Source of the DNA: Trichostrongylus colubriformis
Taxonomy: Eukaryota > Nematoda > Chromadorea > Rhabditida > Trichostrongylidae
Assembly: GCA_963978905.1 (NCBI GenBank)
Contig: OZ022260.1
Span: 8,669,725 to 8,733,724, forward strand
Reading direction: 5' to 3'
DNA: 64,000 nucleotides
Under the pieces are notes generated by a model. That model had not been told where the DNA came from. It did not search any database and was given only the letters and a program-made list of their open reading frames with translations. This document shows positions 12,401 to 22,736 of this stretch, one piece after another (positions within the stretch are counted from its first letter, which is position 1; each line of letters opens with the position of its first letter). A program made the position numbers and the translations under genes.

Positions 12401-13128
12401 CCTTTTTGATGTTCTAATTTGTATGAACTTTGTCTGACATAGAACACTACTTTGGGGATGTCGCAAGCCAAGTAGTCCGTTTTTGAAATTAAATAAATCG
12501 AGAATGGTTAAGGAATCCTCCACGGAAATTCGAATTCTACTGTTACCCATAATTTCTGTTATATTTGTTTACTAAAGACCGCAAGCAAAGTTTCCTGCAA
12601 AAAAACAAGAACACGGCTGAGGGAGAGCTCCCCAAAGTGCACGAAAGCTATAGGAGCAAAAAGGGAGCAAGAGTGGCGGTCACGTGATCAGGGACGCAGT
12701 CGGAAGCATATCAACATGGGGCGCGATAAGTTGAAGTGCGCTTTACTTGCAGACGGCAGTGCGAATGTTGCTGGGCGGAGACTCGGACAGTTCGCTCTTC
12801 ACTCAGTTCTTAGGCTTCTGCTTCAGAACGGAGGGATTGTTTGGTTCTTGAGTGTCTCTGTTCAATTACTGTCCGTGGACGGTTTCTTTGTATGAAAGAT
12901 TAAATGAGTGGCAGATCGCTTGAGATTGTTCAGTGTCACCTTTAATCTCTTTTTGTGTTTCACTTTGTTATTATATTTTTTATTCTTTCTTTCTTTTCAC
13001 TCAATTTCTACGACCTTTTCTAATCTCCATCTTTCCAGACGCTGATCAATTTTCTCATTTTCTTCGTGCGACATCGCGAACTACGCGGCATATTTGTTGG
13101 TACAGGATCGAGCATTATGCAAGCGTAA
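9472..13128 (+). CDS. Serpentine receptor (GPCR) paralogue 1
   Basis: A seven-transmembrane receptor in the plasma membrane, probably a chemosensory or peptide receptor; ligand unknown. Exons: 9472-9642, 9707-9886, 10611-10737, 11219-11300, 11376-11460, 12099-12217, 13039-13128. All are bounded by AG and GT, phases are consistent, and they stay open to a TAA. Visible elements are TM1 ([17 protein letters not shown]), GMALGD at TM2, the TM3-end ALDRF corresponding to the DRY region, a conserved LIPDVM in TM6, and a C-terminal RHRELRGIF after TM7. With a first exon like that of paralogue 3 (not found here) the protein would be about 290 residues, short for a GPCR but equal to paralogue 3. The Pfam serpentine class was not assigned. 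It shares every exon boundary with 22737-30177. Confidence 0.9.
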
Positions 13129-13403
13129 AAAATCAGGAAGTATAGCTCGTTATACAGGATATTATAAGTGAATCATCCCATCCTAGTGGATTTTCATTAT
13201 TCTCATGCATAGATGAAAGTATTCTACGCTCTCTCGTGCTCATGTGTCTGTTTTTCACATTCGGTCTATGCGTATGTTAGGATAACATACAGTTTCAGCA
13301 TCAGTCACAGGCGAAGATTCCAAAACATTCTGTGCACTTCATTTCAAAAAAAACCTACACAACTAGAAGGCTAATCGTGCCTACTTTTGTAGGCACACCT
13401 CGC

Positions 13404-13714
13404 GATAATCGGACTAAACGATTCACCTTCATGGGAAAGTATTAATAGAACCTAGAGAAATGTGTTTGTGCTTCTTCTCTGCCGCACAGGCTCCTAAAGA
13501 TGGAATCTTTTCTGCGCTTGACGTTTCGACAATGTGTCGTTGTTATCAAAGGCCTGGAAGCATTTCACAACTTATTGCTACAGCTTATCCTACACATAAT
13601 TTGCAATTCGATACAACTCGAACCAGAGTAACCAACGAAGTCGAAATTCAGACATTGAACTGCTCACCTTGGGGGCACAGTGGAGTAAGACGCACACGGG
13701 CAATACGCTACATG
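13404..13714. other. Junction between duplicated units
   Basis: The stretch between the end of unit 1 homology and the Penelope-like remnant. A + strand open frame of 125 codons (13460-13837) runs antisense through the remnant. Its composition is not protein-like and it is not treated as a gene. Confidence 0.4.
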
Positions 13715-14830
13715 CTCGCTATCAGAGCTCACTTATTGGAATGTAGGGCTAAAATTAGTCACTTACTGAGATGCACTCGTTCCTGTTGTCCGTGCGTGAA
13801 ACTCGGCGCCTTATTAAGAAAGTCAAGGGTTTTTTAGCGTCGATATCATTTTCAAAGGCCGGTGAGGTACATTTAATATCGTAATCGCAACCGGCGTGGT
13901 TTTCTCTCCTGCGCTTTCCACGCAGTGCAATTAAACCTTCCCTTCTTCTACTAGCTACATGTTTTTTACGCGCACACTTAGCACCCTTTCAGTTTCTCCA
14001 ATATAGAAAGCCACACATGTTAAACACTGAAGCTAGTAAATTACTCCTTTGCACACATTGTCCTTTTTCCTACTACTTTTCCATAAGGACAGAACACACA
14101 GTTTTCCATGACGCAAGTTCGGTCATAGAGGCTGTCTCTGACCAGTTGATGTATGATGTTACTTTTTGGTGTGGTTATTAATACGATGTCATGGTCAGGT
14201 CCGCTCTTCTAGGACATTGTTGTATGACTGTACTGAAGTGACCTGAGATGAGTAGTTGGAGATATAATTTTCTTTATACTTGTACGGAAAAAGCCTTGGT
14301 CTGCCTCGTCTATTACTCTGCCATGCCGAAGAGCCGTTAAATAGCTATTTGATTTGCTAATCCTCTGAACTCCTCTAGTTCCTCATTAACGGTGTATTCG
14401 TCCACAGCAGTTCTGCACTTATTGCGTAACACTGCCCTATTAACTGCTTTGAGGTGCGCCGATGATGCATAAAATATTAATTTCTGGAGCTTCCTTTTGT
14501 TATACCATTTCACATCGTAGGTGCAATCGGATACTCTTATCTGAGTGAACGGCAAGACAGCCAACTTTCATGAGGGACCTCGCGAGTCAACTTGACTGCG
14601 ACTGACTGTTGAGGATGCTGAACAACTCGTCCATTTTAACTGACTTGATGTTATAACGCAACAGTCGTCAATGTAACGACAGTACATGATGGGTAAACGC
14701 TAGCTAGGGCGTTCAGTTTTTCTCATGGGGCATACATCTGTAGGACAATGGCTAGCAACGGTTCTTGCTATATGCTTTATGAGTAAAATTGAACGCCCAG
14801 TGCTAGCGTTCACCCATTATGCAGTGTAGC
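13715..14830 (-). mobile_element. Penelope-like retroelement remnant
   Basis: On the - strand, in order: a reverse transcriptase active-site block with YCRYIDD (YIDD at 14664-14675); a connector with AHLKAVNRAVLRNKCRTA (about 14400-14470), resembling the RT-to-endonuclease linker of Penelope-like elements; then a GIY-YIG endonuclease block with FYIGETERVLSVR (YIG at 13997-14005), RRRENHAGCDYD, and a terminal NRNECIS and PYIPISEL. RT followed by GIY-YIG is diagnostic of Penelope-like elements. Several frameshifts and stops break the frame, so it is dead. It lies exactly between the two duplicated units. Its 5' part is missing or unrecognisable. Confidence 0.8.
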
Positions 14831-16022
14831 TTCCAGGTTATTTTTCTATTTCCCTAATAGTGCCAAGTAAATTGTAAGCTGTTCAATTTTTGATGAAGAG
14901 CAATATTTATTGAAGTTCCAGTCCTACTCTGAAACAGATTAGCTATTTTATTGAGTTCTGAACTGCTACAGGAACAACGATCTTTAGATCGATGTTTATA
15001 TTTCCGGACATGTATCTTAGGCTCTAATATACCGAATGCCTGTGTATCTTGAATAGTCTGGAAGTAGTGCACAATTTGTTGCACGACTTATACCATGTAC
15101 TTGTAGATTCTATCTGTCTCCGTCCGCATTATATTATTAAATTTCGCCTAAGGGAATAATAGTACATATATAGTGGGCAAGAACTCGTCGTATAACATAA
15201 CCAAGGCTAAAACTCTCAGCAGCCTTTCGTGCACTTAGTATGTTGTAGCCATAAATAAATTATTTAATGTTATCGCCTCTCGAAAAAAAACTCATCGTTA
15301 CCGTTACGCCACAATCACATCCGCACTCTATTCTAGGTGTAGTTTTGCGATTATATCTATCTCTATGTTTCTCAAGCACCATGTGACGCAATTATTTAGA
15401 AATTGTCCCTTTTATTGGCAGAAGCTGCCAGCCAAAATGTGTCATTAGAGAAGCTCAACATTTATAAACGTTCCATGGGTTAGTGGATAGTCGTACTTGT
15501 CATATATAACTCTCAGTGAAGCAGTTGTACACGTCAGTCAGCCTCAATTTATTACAGAATTAATGACCTTTTCTGTGACTAAGCTTTAATTTCTAAGTTG
15601 CTTGAAAAACCTTCTCACTGCCGTAGAAGTTATTAAATGCTCCTGATATGAGCGACCATAAGGAGGTAGGCTGACCTCAGGTAGTCCTATAGTACAGAGG
15701 ATAGAGGCGCTACTACCGTCGAACTCTCCTGAGGCTGACTATTGCTTATGTTCTGCCTTATGCGATATTTTGCAAAACTTCAGAAACGATTTCGGAGGCT
15801 CTTCACCGTACCACATCTCATGTTTGCGTCCTGCTTGTGTTGTATTTTTTCAATGTTTTTTATGTCAGATATTGCCATTGAAAAATAGCAATGATTAACG
15901 ATTACATTTGTTCAAGTATCGAATACTTGGCCAAATACGCGTGGTCGCGCTAGTTTATAGCCCCCATAGGTAGATGTGGAACCTTTCATTGGCCTAGGGT
16001 TTCGACCTTCTCGTCTCCTTAA

Positions 16023-16541
16023 CCCATAACGGACGGTGCGCCACATGGCCACGCAACCCATAACGGACGGCGGCGTTTTTGCGCCATTTTTTAATCAAAT
16101 CTTTCACCAATTTTTAGATTGAGTCATTTTTGTAACCTTTTTATGCAGTTGCTACTGATAAAAAGGTCATCACTGTGTAGTGGTATCACCTCATGCTGTT
16201 ATACGCGGTACTTCTCTCTACCTATTACTGCAAAAAAGTTATGCATTTCGAGTAGTAAGATGAGCGCGAGGGTTTCCAAATGGGAAACGGAGTCTACGGA
16301 TTCTAATGGATTATTGATTGTAACTAAAAACAATTGTTGTCATTTGTTTGTACAACTAGAAAGGATTGCATTTGAAGTTACTCGCATAATGTTTGTTGAA
16401 AATTTGCGCTGCACCGGTCCTGGAAATATATGTTATTCTTCAATACTTGTAGTGTATACGTGTATAATTGTTTTTTTGGAAATATTACGAAACTAGATTT
16501 AAATGTTGGGAGTAACCATGTGGCGCACCGTCCGTTATGGG
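16023..16541. mobile_element. piggyBac-type MITE
   Basis: Near-perfect terminal inverted repeats of about 26 nt, starting CCCATAACGGACGGTGCGCC, are flanked on both sides by TTAA (16019-16022 and 16542-16545). CCC-starting termini and an exact TTAA target duplication are hallmarks of the piggyBac superfamily. The left side contains a second, shortened copy of the terminus (from 16049). The 519-nt interior has an open frame of 125 codons with no transposase features, so it is non-autonomous. Confidence 0.8.
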
Positions 16542-16632
16542 TTAAGAGGCCCGTGATTCCACCCGAGTAGCAGCAGCTCACGCCTCAATCACATGTGTTA
16601 GTAAGGACGAAATCTGTTGAAATCTTGGGCCT

Positions 16633-16656
16633 CTGAAGAAGACGAGAAGGTCGAAA
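16633..16656 (+). ncRNA. Hammerhead ribozyme-like core
   Basis: The sequence is CTGAAGA, then AGAC-GAGAA-GGTC forming a short helix II, then GAAA, followed by CGTTAAG. All residues of the conserved CUGANGA and GAAA boxes are present. Flanks that could form helices I and III were not folded. The position, just before the shared repeat boundary, is the same as in the other copies. Confidence 0.45.
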
Positions 16657-16700
16657 CGTTAAGCCAGTGAAAGGTTCCACATCTAACCTCGTGTTGGCAT

Positions 16701-19205
16701 ATAAAAGAAAAATAGTCGGCACTAGTTGATGTTATGCAGTAGTAGTACAACAACCAGAGCTCCTCATTATTCTCCACTGCAGGGGCAAGAGATAGATGTT
16801 GGACGGATTTTCTGAGCAGCACGTTACAGGTTTCGGTCATTTTGCAGAGGTTTTTAATGGAGATGTGAGTTCCCTTAGTTCCGTAATTTTATACCGTATT
16901 TTGTTCACTGAACCACATATGAACTTTTACGCAAAAAATCAAATTCTTATGAAGACACATCTCCTCATAGTTTCGGTCACACGGGTATCATGGGCGAAGT
17001 CACGAGAACTGTAGAGCAAAGCTACAGCGGTCAAGTGCTCGTTGCTCCGTTAGCAAACCTCACCTGGTGATTGCGACGCAGGTCATCCTTCATCACAATG
17101 CAATGTGAAGGCCTCAGCACGGATCTCCTGCCTTCTGGATCGCCAGAAATTCATTTTCGAGTAGCGTCCAACTGCTGTTGAAAGGGATTTTCATTAAAGA
17201 CTTCGACGATGTGTTTCTTGGAAGCCCGCAATATGAAGAACATGACGCTCATGGAAAATCTGATGAGACGCAACAATGCTGGATGTGCTGCATTCAACTA
17301 GTAAGACGATAATAAAGATTGTAAACTCCAGGCCCTGAGTTATGTCGAAGAATCATGAGCTTTGACAAAATCACTAGAAAGCTGCTAAAGTCCGCCCGAG
17401 CATTCACAGATCGCCGTCTTGTAGGCCTCACGTTCAGCTATCAAAGAGGGCCTTTGCAGTTCAGACATCAGGGCTATGCTTCGATTTACGTATGAAGCTA
17501 CACTTGATGAGCAAAAATGGCGGGCGATAGAGTTCGTCGATTGCTCGGTGGTATCATCGCACCATGCTAAGGAGTCGTGATAGATCTCCAAACCGCGTTT
17601 TTCAATACCAGTTTCGCCTCACACTACTTGCTCTGAAGTAGAAGGCTTGGTTTCAGAGAACATACTTTCACAGTTCTCAGTTTTCTCTTACCCCTTCCGT
17701 GCCTTTACGTAAGTGAGTATCTCCGAGAATTCTTTTTTCCGCCTCAAAATTCTTGTCGTTCTTTGTCCATAGTGCACCGGTACAGTATAACTGGGTTGAA
17801 ATGTGAAAAGCTCAATTTCTCGTGTATGTACAATTCCATTGAGCGAGTTGTGGAACACTATAATGTAAAAAAATAAAAAAAATATGCATAATTCTCATGA
17901 AGCAAGGACGTTGTGCAAGCCACGTATGAGCCAAGATATGTTCTCGATACTGAGAAACTCTACGGCAAGTGTCTGAGAATTCGTATCCGAACCTTCTAAA
18001 TATCAGGCTATTAGAAATGTTAAAAAACCCGTGATCGTCTTTTTTGAATTTTTTTCTTTATTACACACTATGAAACAATCACCTTCATTAGTTACAACTG
18101 TGCCTCACCTATTATACGGGTCAGCGGTCTTCTTTATATGTCATGGATATTGATCGAAAAATATGAAAGCTCTTGAATTTTCAAAAACTCTCCTCAGAAC
18201 TTCTCTAAGACCTAAAACCATATGTATTAGATGAGCATTCAAGTGACTTTAGGGTTATGGATGGTTGCCATTTACGGAGCGCATACCAAACCATATACTG
18301 TTTTATACTGTACTTGCAGCAACACCTTCAAATATTAAGTATTAAACGATCTTATATTCCTGGACATGATAATTCAATATTGTAAATCGTTGACAGATAT
18401 ACTGAATCACGGACTGATATGAAGTTTTCTGTTGTTTCAATTATGCATTTGTGCAGGAGTGCAGAGCGACACGCCGTGCTGCGGAGTCGTGATAATGCCC
18501 CAAACCGCGCTTTTTCAATACCAATTTCGCCACACATCACCACTTCTGAAGTAGAAGGCTTGTTACCAGAAAATATGCACTCACAGCTCTTATTTTTCCC
18601 TTATCCTTCCGTGTGCTTTTAAGTAAGGCAGTATCTCCGCCACTAATTACCTGAGATAATCATTATCATTGTACAACGACATTGCAAGTGCCTCGCTTTT
18701 GTATGGAAGCTTACCGCTAATTATGTATCGCGTTTTTTCTCCATTTCTTTGCAACCTGGAACTGCCTGAATAGGCGTATTCCAATAAGAGTCGTAATTAC
18801 AGGAACTTTCCAAATTATTCTGAAGTTTTGTGAGCTAAGATCGCTGTCATGTCCATAATAACGAATTATATTATTTATCTATGTGAAAGTAAGTTCTTTT
18901 CTTCAGTTTTTGTAGTGAAAGGTATCTTGTAGATAATGAAGGTGGTTTGTTTGACAAAGCTGTCTAGATGTGGAATTCGTATAAACAGGGATAAAAAAAT
19001 GTCGAAAAATTGCAACAACAACAAAAAGAATACTTTATAATCGCAGCCAATCCCGTCTTTGTTCGCAGTAGTGATGTGATTTAGAGCACTTTTATATTTG
19101 CTTTTTGTTTATCTTTTTGTTTTTCAACTCTGTTTTTCTCTTTTCTATGTTTCGCTGCAGGTTAAGTGCGAACAAGTGTAAAGAACTACAATTTGACTAA
19201 ACGTG
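16701..19205. other. Non-coding part of unit 2
   Basis: Mostly diverged sequence collinear with 4960-5775. An internal direct duplication is present: 17570-17760 and 18460-18640 both match unit 1 around 5010-5200. A 580-nt block at 17040-17600 has no counterpart in unit 1; a - strand open frame in it (17385-17591) has no recognisable features. I see no gene. Confidence 0.4.
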
Positions 19206-19277
19206 TTCTCTCAGTGAGGACTCGAACCCGCATCTGTGAACTCTGGGTCGTATGCCTGCCCACTGCATCACTGTCAC
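19206..19277 (-). repeat. tRNA-like, SINE-type fragment (unit 2)
   Basis: On the - strand an A-box-like TGATGCAGTGGG is followed 35 nt later by a perfect RNA polymerase III B box, GGTTCGAGTCC. The cloverleaf does not close, since only about three of five T-stem pairs form. It is conserved with 5775-5850, so it predates the duplication. A decayed tRNA or the head of a tRNA-derived SINE fits best. Confidence 0.4.
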
Positions 19278-19331
19278 CGTGTTTTATTCATGTCAGCCTC
19301 GATGGTATATCCACATACATATATAACAGCT

Positions 19332-19824
19332 CAAAGGAATGGTGCACGAAAAAGGAATTTCTTTCTTACCCATATTTTTATGTTTTGTTTGCCTAATATT
19401 TACCTAATAAGAACGGCAAATCCGGCTAAAAGACAGCTCTGCAAAGTGGTGGCCGAGGGGTCAGGGCCTCAGAGCAAATACCCGCCCCGTCGTCCACCGT
19501 GGTCGGGGACGCATAGTGGGAAATGAAAGTTACGTTAATAGTACCAAACCTCATCTGTTATAGTGGTGGCCGAAGGGGAGGAGCCTCAGAGTAAATGCCC
19601 GCCCCGTCGTCCGCCACTATCACAGACGAAATTTGGTACTAGTAACGTAACATTCATTTCCCACTATGCGTCCCCGACGGCGGTGGACGACGGGGCGGGC
19701 ATTTGCTCTGAGGCCTCGACCCTTCGGCCACACTTTGCAGAGCTCTCTTTTAGCCGGATTTTCAATTATACAGCGGCTCTTGTTAGGTGAGAGAGGAACT
19801 TATTTTTCCGTGGACAATTCTTTT
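19332..19824. repeat. MITE family C, compound palindrome
   Basis: The ends AAAGGAATGGTGCACGAAAA and, inverted, TTCCGTGGACAATTCTTT enclose GC-rich arms (GTGGTGGCCGA..., GGGCGGGCATTTGCTCTGAG). Three versions of the arm are present rather than two: 19445-19530, 19565-19620 and the inverted 19620-19740. One arm has therefore been duplicated or a second copy has inserted into the first. Confidence 0.65.
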
Positions 19825-21965
19825 AATTACAGTTATGGTGACAGCGTGATAACTTGCGTAGAGGAAATCAGAAGTAAGCAGTGAGGCTTTGAAAACAAGT
19901 ACCCCATAAATCACCAGTGGTTAACAAAGTTATACATATTGTCGTGAGGTAGTTTGTAGCTATTATAAATATTTTGTTATTACGTCAACCGTGATGTCAC
20001 TCATGTCGTAGCGTCTTGCAATCATGTATGGAGTGCCAAAAAGGAGTCACCTTGCCCTAATGGGGCATACTTCACTCAGACGGAAGATATGAGTGCTGGA
20101 TCCTGGGACCCATTAGTGACAATGGTACTTTTCCTATTGAGCACAAGAAAGTTCTCGCACAGCCTCCCTTGTATTCACCATATAAACTCTGCATTTTCTT
20201 TTGACTCATGGATTTTATGTTGCGTAAGTTCTGATTCATACTTGTGCTTCTCCATTTGCGGTGCAAGAAATAATAATAACGCATATTAAAAAATTCATCG
20301 CTGCGTAAATTCCCAGGGCCCAGCGAGTACCAGCAACCAGGAACTCTAGACTTTGCACAGCTCGGACAGACTTGAAGACATCGGGAGGGGACAATTTTGG
20401 CTCACAGTAAGGCCTATCGTAACGCGTGCAGTTCGTTAGGATGCACACATTACACATGCGACACCATGCTAAGAGGTTGAGTGTGAATCGATAGTTTTTT
20501 GTTTTCACGAACACCTTCTTTCTTACCCTTTCGCTTATTCTCCCATCATTGTTCCACTTGATTGCTGCTGTTTGTTGTTTCACTTAGTTCACTTCATCTT
20601 GAATGAGTGAAATACACCCCACGAAACAACAAATAATATCTAACAATAAGCAACTCGGAAAGGTACTGTTGCAATTCGAAGAGATGAGCGGGAGATTCGA
20701 ATACAGACCACAACGTCGGCTTTTGAATGCGCTTTTCTCTACCGATTGTCGTTTTTAATCTCGAATGTTCGTTTCAAAACGATCATTTCTTTCCATATTT
20801 CTCTTTCTTCTGACCCCTTTCTGCTCCTTTAAATCCCATCCTTTTTTTATTGACTTCACCCTAACAGTGAAAATGACAATTAATGGTCCTGGGGGGGGGG
20901 GGGGGTTGTAAAGTATCAAGGAAACGAGGATGGAGAATGAAGCCTTCAATCAAGAATCCATAAAGTATTCGCTGTAGTTATGAAATCTCAGGGCGTGTAG
21001 TGACTCTCTTTTTTGGTACTCCTTTCCATGCACCTGCAAATGGATAACGAAAAATCTACGAGCTACTCATTAACAAATCAAATCCAAACAAGACAGTAAT
21101 TGAGGGTAGATTATAAGATTATCTCCCATTTCATTAACATCATTTATTATATATTCAAACCAAACAATAGTCAAAGGAATGTGAGGTTTATTCAATAGAA
21201 TGATTAAGGGCTCATTAGCAGATACAATTAAATCTGTAAAACAAAGAATTCGGAGAATTAAGGGGATTAAAGGTGAATGGGCAGATTCAGTAAGACAGTG
21301 AGCGAGGGACGTACCTACATGAGATGTCACTTTTCTCTCCAAAAGAGGCAGCCTTTAAGTAACTTCCTCTCCTACATGGTAGTAGAGAGTTCAAGTTGCT
21401 GATTAACACTCCCAGAAACACGCTCAGACTCTCAGCGAACAAGCTGCCACAGGCGAAAGAGTTCTGTGCACTTTGGGTTTCTTGAGCGGCCCTGGTTATG
21501 AGCATCTACTGACTGTGAAGAAGCACACCACCAGCTACGAATACTCAGTCGGGGAATAGATGGAATAAACATTAAGTGATAATGTCTCTTCAAAAGTCTT
21601 ACAGTGAAAGAAACAGAGTAGAAAAAGGTACAAGTGAAATAACCGTTTTGTAACTCGCCACACATCCTACTTTCCTTCTTGAGGGTAGGGGATTGACTGC
21701 TATTTGGCCACTGAATGTCTTGGGTACCATGTCAGTGCTTAATCAGTTTTTTCTTCTCGGGCCTGCCAGAGACCGTATATTGTTTCTGGGATTGCATACA
21801 CTTTGGCAAGGTTGGCTGCTCGAGTTTTCATTGATCCCAGAGAACTACAACTGGGCATCAGGCACGTATGGTATCGCCGATACCATGTAACCACACCAGT
21901 TATCACTACATTGCACTCTCAGAGAAAATAGGGCGATGGAATAACACAACGTCAAAGGGTGTCTG
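19825..21965. other. Unit 2 region upstream of GPCR 2, no gene called
   Basis: Collinear with 7250-8900. It contains an uninterrupted G tract of 16 nt at about 20890 and a - strand open frame of 115 codons (20236-20583). That frame encodes a Cys cluster (CRMCNVC...NC...YC), basic residues and a hydrophobic C-terminus, and has no counterpart in unit 1. Without splice signals or a known domain it is left as an orphan open frame. Confidence 0.3.
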
Positions 21966-22405
21966 TCATTGAAGGAATCGTGCGAGTCAAAAATGAGTTT
22001 CTCTGTTATCCATATATTTATGTTGAATTTGCCTAATAAGTGCCGAATGCATAGTTTCACGCGAAAAAGTAAGAATCCGTTTGATACAGCTTCTGAAAGC
22101 GATGAGCGAGAGGATGAGGCCTCAGAGTTAATGCCCACCCCGTCGTCCGCTGCAGTCAGAGAAGGAAAGTGAGCTGCTTACGCAACCTTCCGTTGCCACT
22201 ATGCGTTTCCGACCGCGGCCTACGACGGGGTGGGCGTTTACTCCGAGGCCCCGCCCCTAGGCTTTCGCCTGAGTGAGGTCGTATTTCAGGCGGATCCCCG
22301 TTTTTTTTTTTGCGTGAGCTTTGCATGCGGCCTTCATTATGCGAATACAACTTGAATATATGGGTGACAGAGAAACTCACTTTTCCGTGCACGATTCTTT
22401 GAGAC
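21966..22405. repeat. MITE family C copy
   Basis: Inverted ends (GAAGGAATCGTGCGAGTCAA near 21974 and TTTTCCGTGCACGATTCTTT near 22380) enclose GC-rich arms shared with 19332-19824. Both ends are well preserved, and the inner arms pair over about 80 nt. Confidence 0.65.
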
Positions 22406-22736
22406 ACAAAATCCAAGTGATAGGCAGTGCGGTGCATGCCAAGTAGGACCGCAGTATGTAGTTGGATCCCGATGCGGTCACTATATCTTGCCCACTGTCT
22501 TATATTCGGTACACGGTAGTCGCTCTAGGACCTTACCACACGCGCCGCGCTCAGCTCATACGCATCACCCGCATGCGCCACAAGCGATCACTGTAAATTT
22601 TGTCCTAATGACATACATCCATTCAATAGTTCCACACAAAAGGCTCAACTACTCTAGTTTTCTAACTGAGTGTTGACAGAACCACTTGATGAAGCACCAT
22701 GCATCAGAGGTCGCCGATTTCAGAAGTTGTTTTCAG

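Larger units (their letters stand above)
3620..13403 (+). repeat. Segmental duplication, unit 1
   Basis: Collinear, diverged matches link this 9.8-kb unit to 14840-30470. Paired anchors include the block around 3650 with 14870, 4190 with 15390 (both contain CCAGCCAAAATGTGTCATTA), 5745 with 19155, 7270 with 19840, 8660 with 21680, the seven GPCR exons, and a shared tail (GTAGGCACACCTCGC at 13389 and 30447). The unit carries GPCR gene 1. It is interrupted by a mariner fragment, MITEs and a hammerhead-like palindrome. Indels and substitutions throughout the non-coding part indicate an old duplication. Confidence 0.85.
15965..16700. repeat. Palindromic hammerhead-like repeat, split
   Basis: Counterpart of the 4741-4960 palindrome. 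The left arm (GATGTGGAACCTTTCATTGG, then TTTCGACCTTCTCGTCT) is the inverse of the right arm (16630-16680). The two arms are separated by a piggyBac-type element inserted at a TTAA inside the left-arm core, plus about 90 nt. The right arm keeps the best hammerhead-like core of this subfamily. Confidence 0.5.

Noticed and set aside
13460..13837. 125-codon + strand open frame
   Set aside because: It runs antisense through the Penelope-like endonuclease remnant, whose - strand translation explains the sequence.
16119..16496. 125-codon + strand open frame
   Set aside because: It lies entirely inside the piggyBac-type MITE, with no transposase features; composition and Cys content look random.
20889..20905. 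G tract as a G-quadruplex or regulatory element
   Set aside because: A single uninterrupted G run, like the one at 31361-31378, most simply reflects slippage in sequencing or replication.
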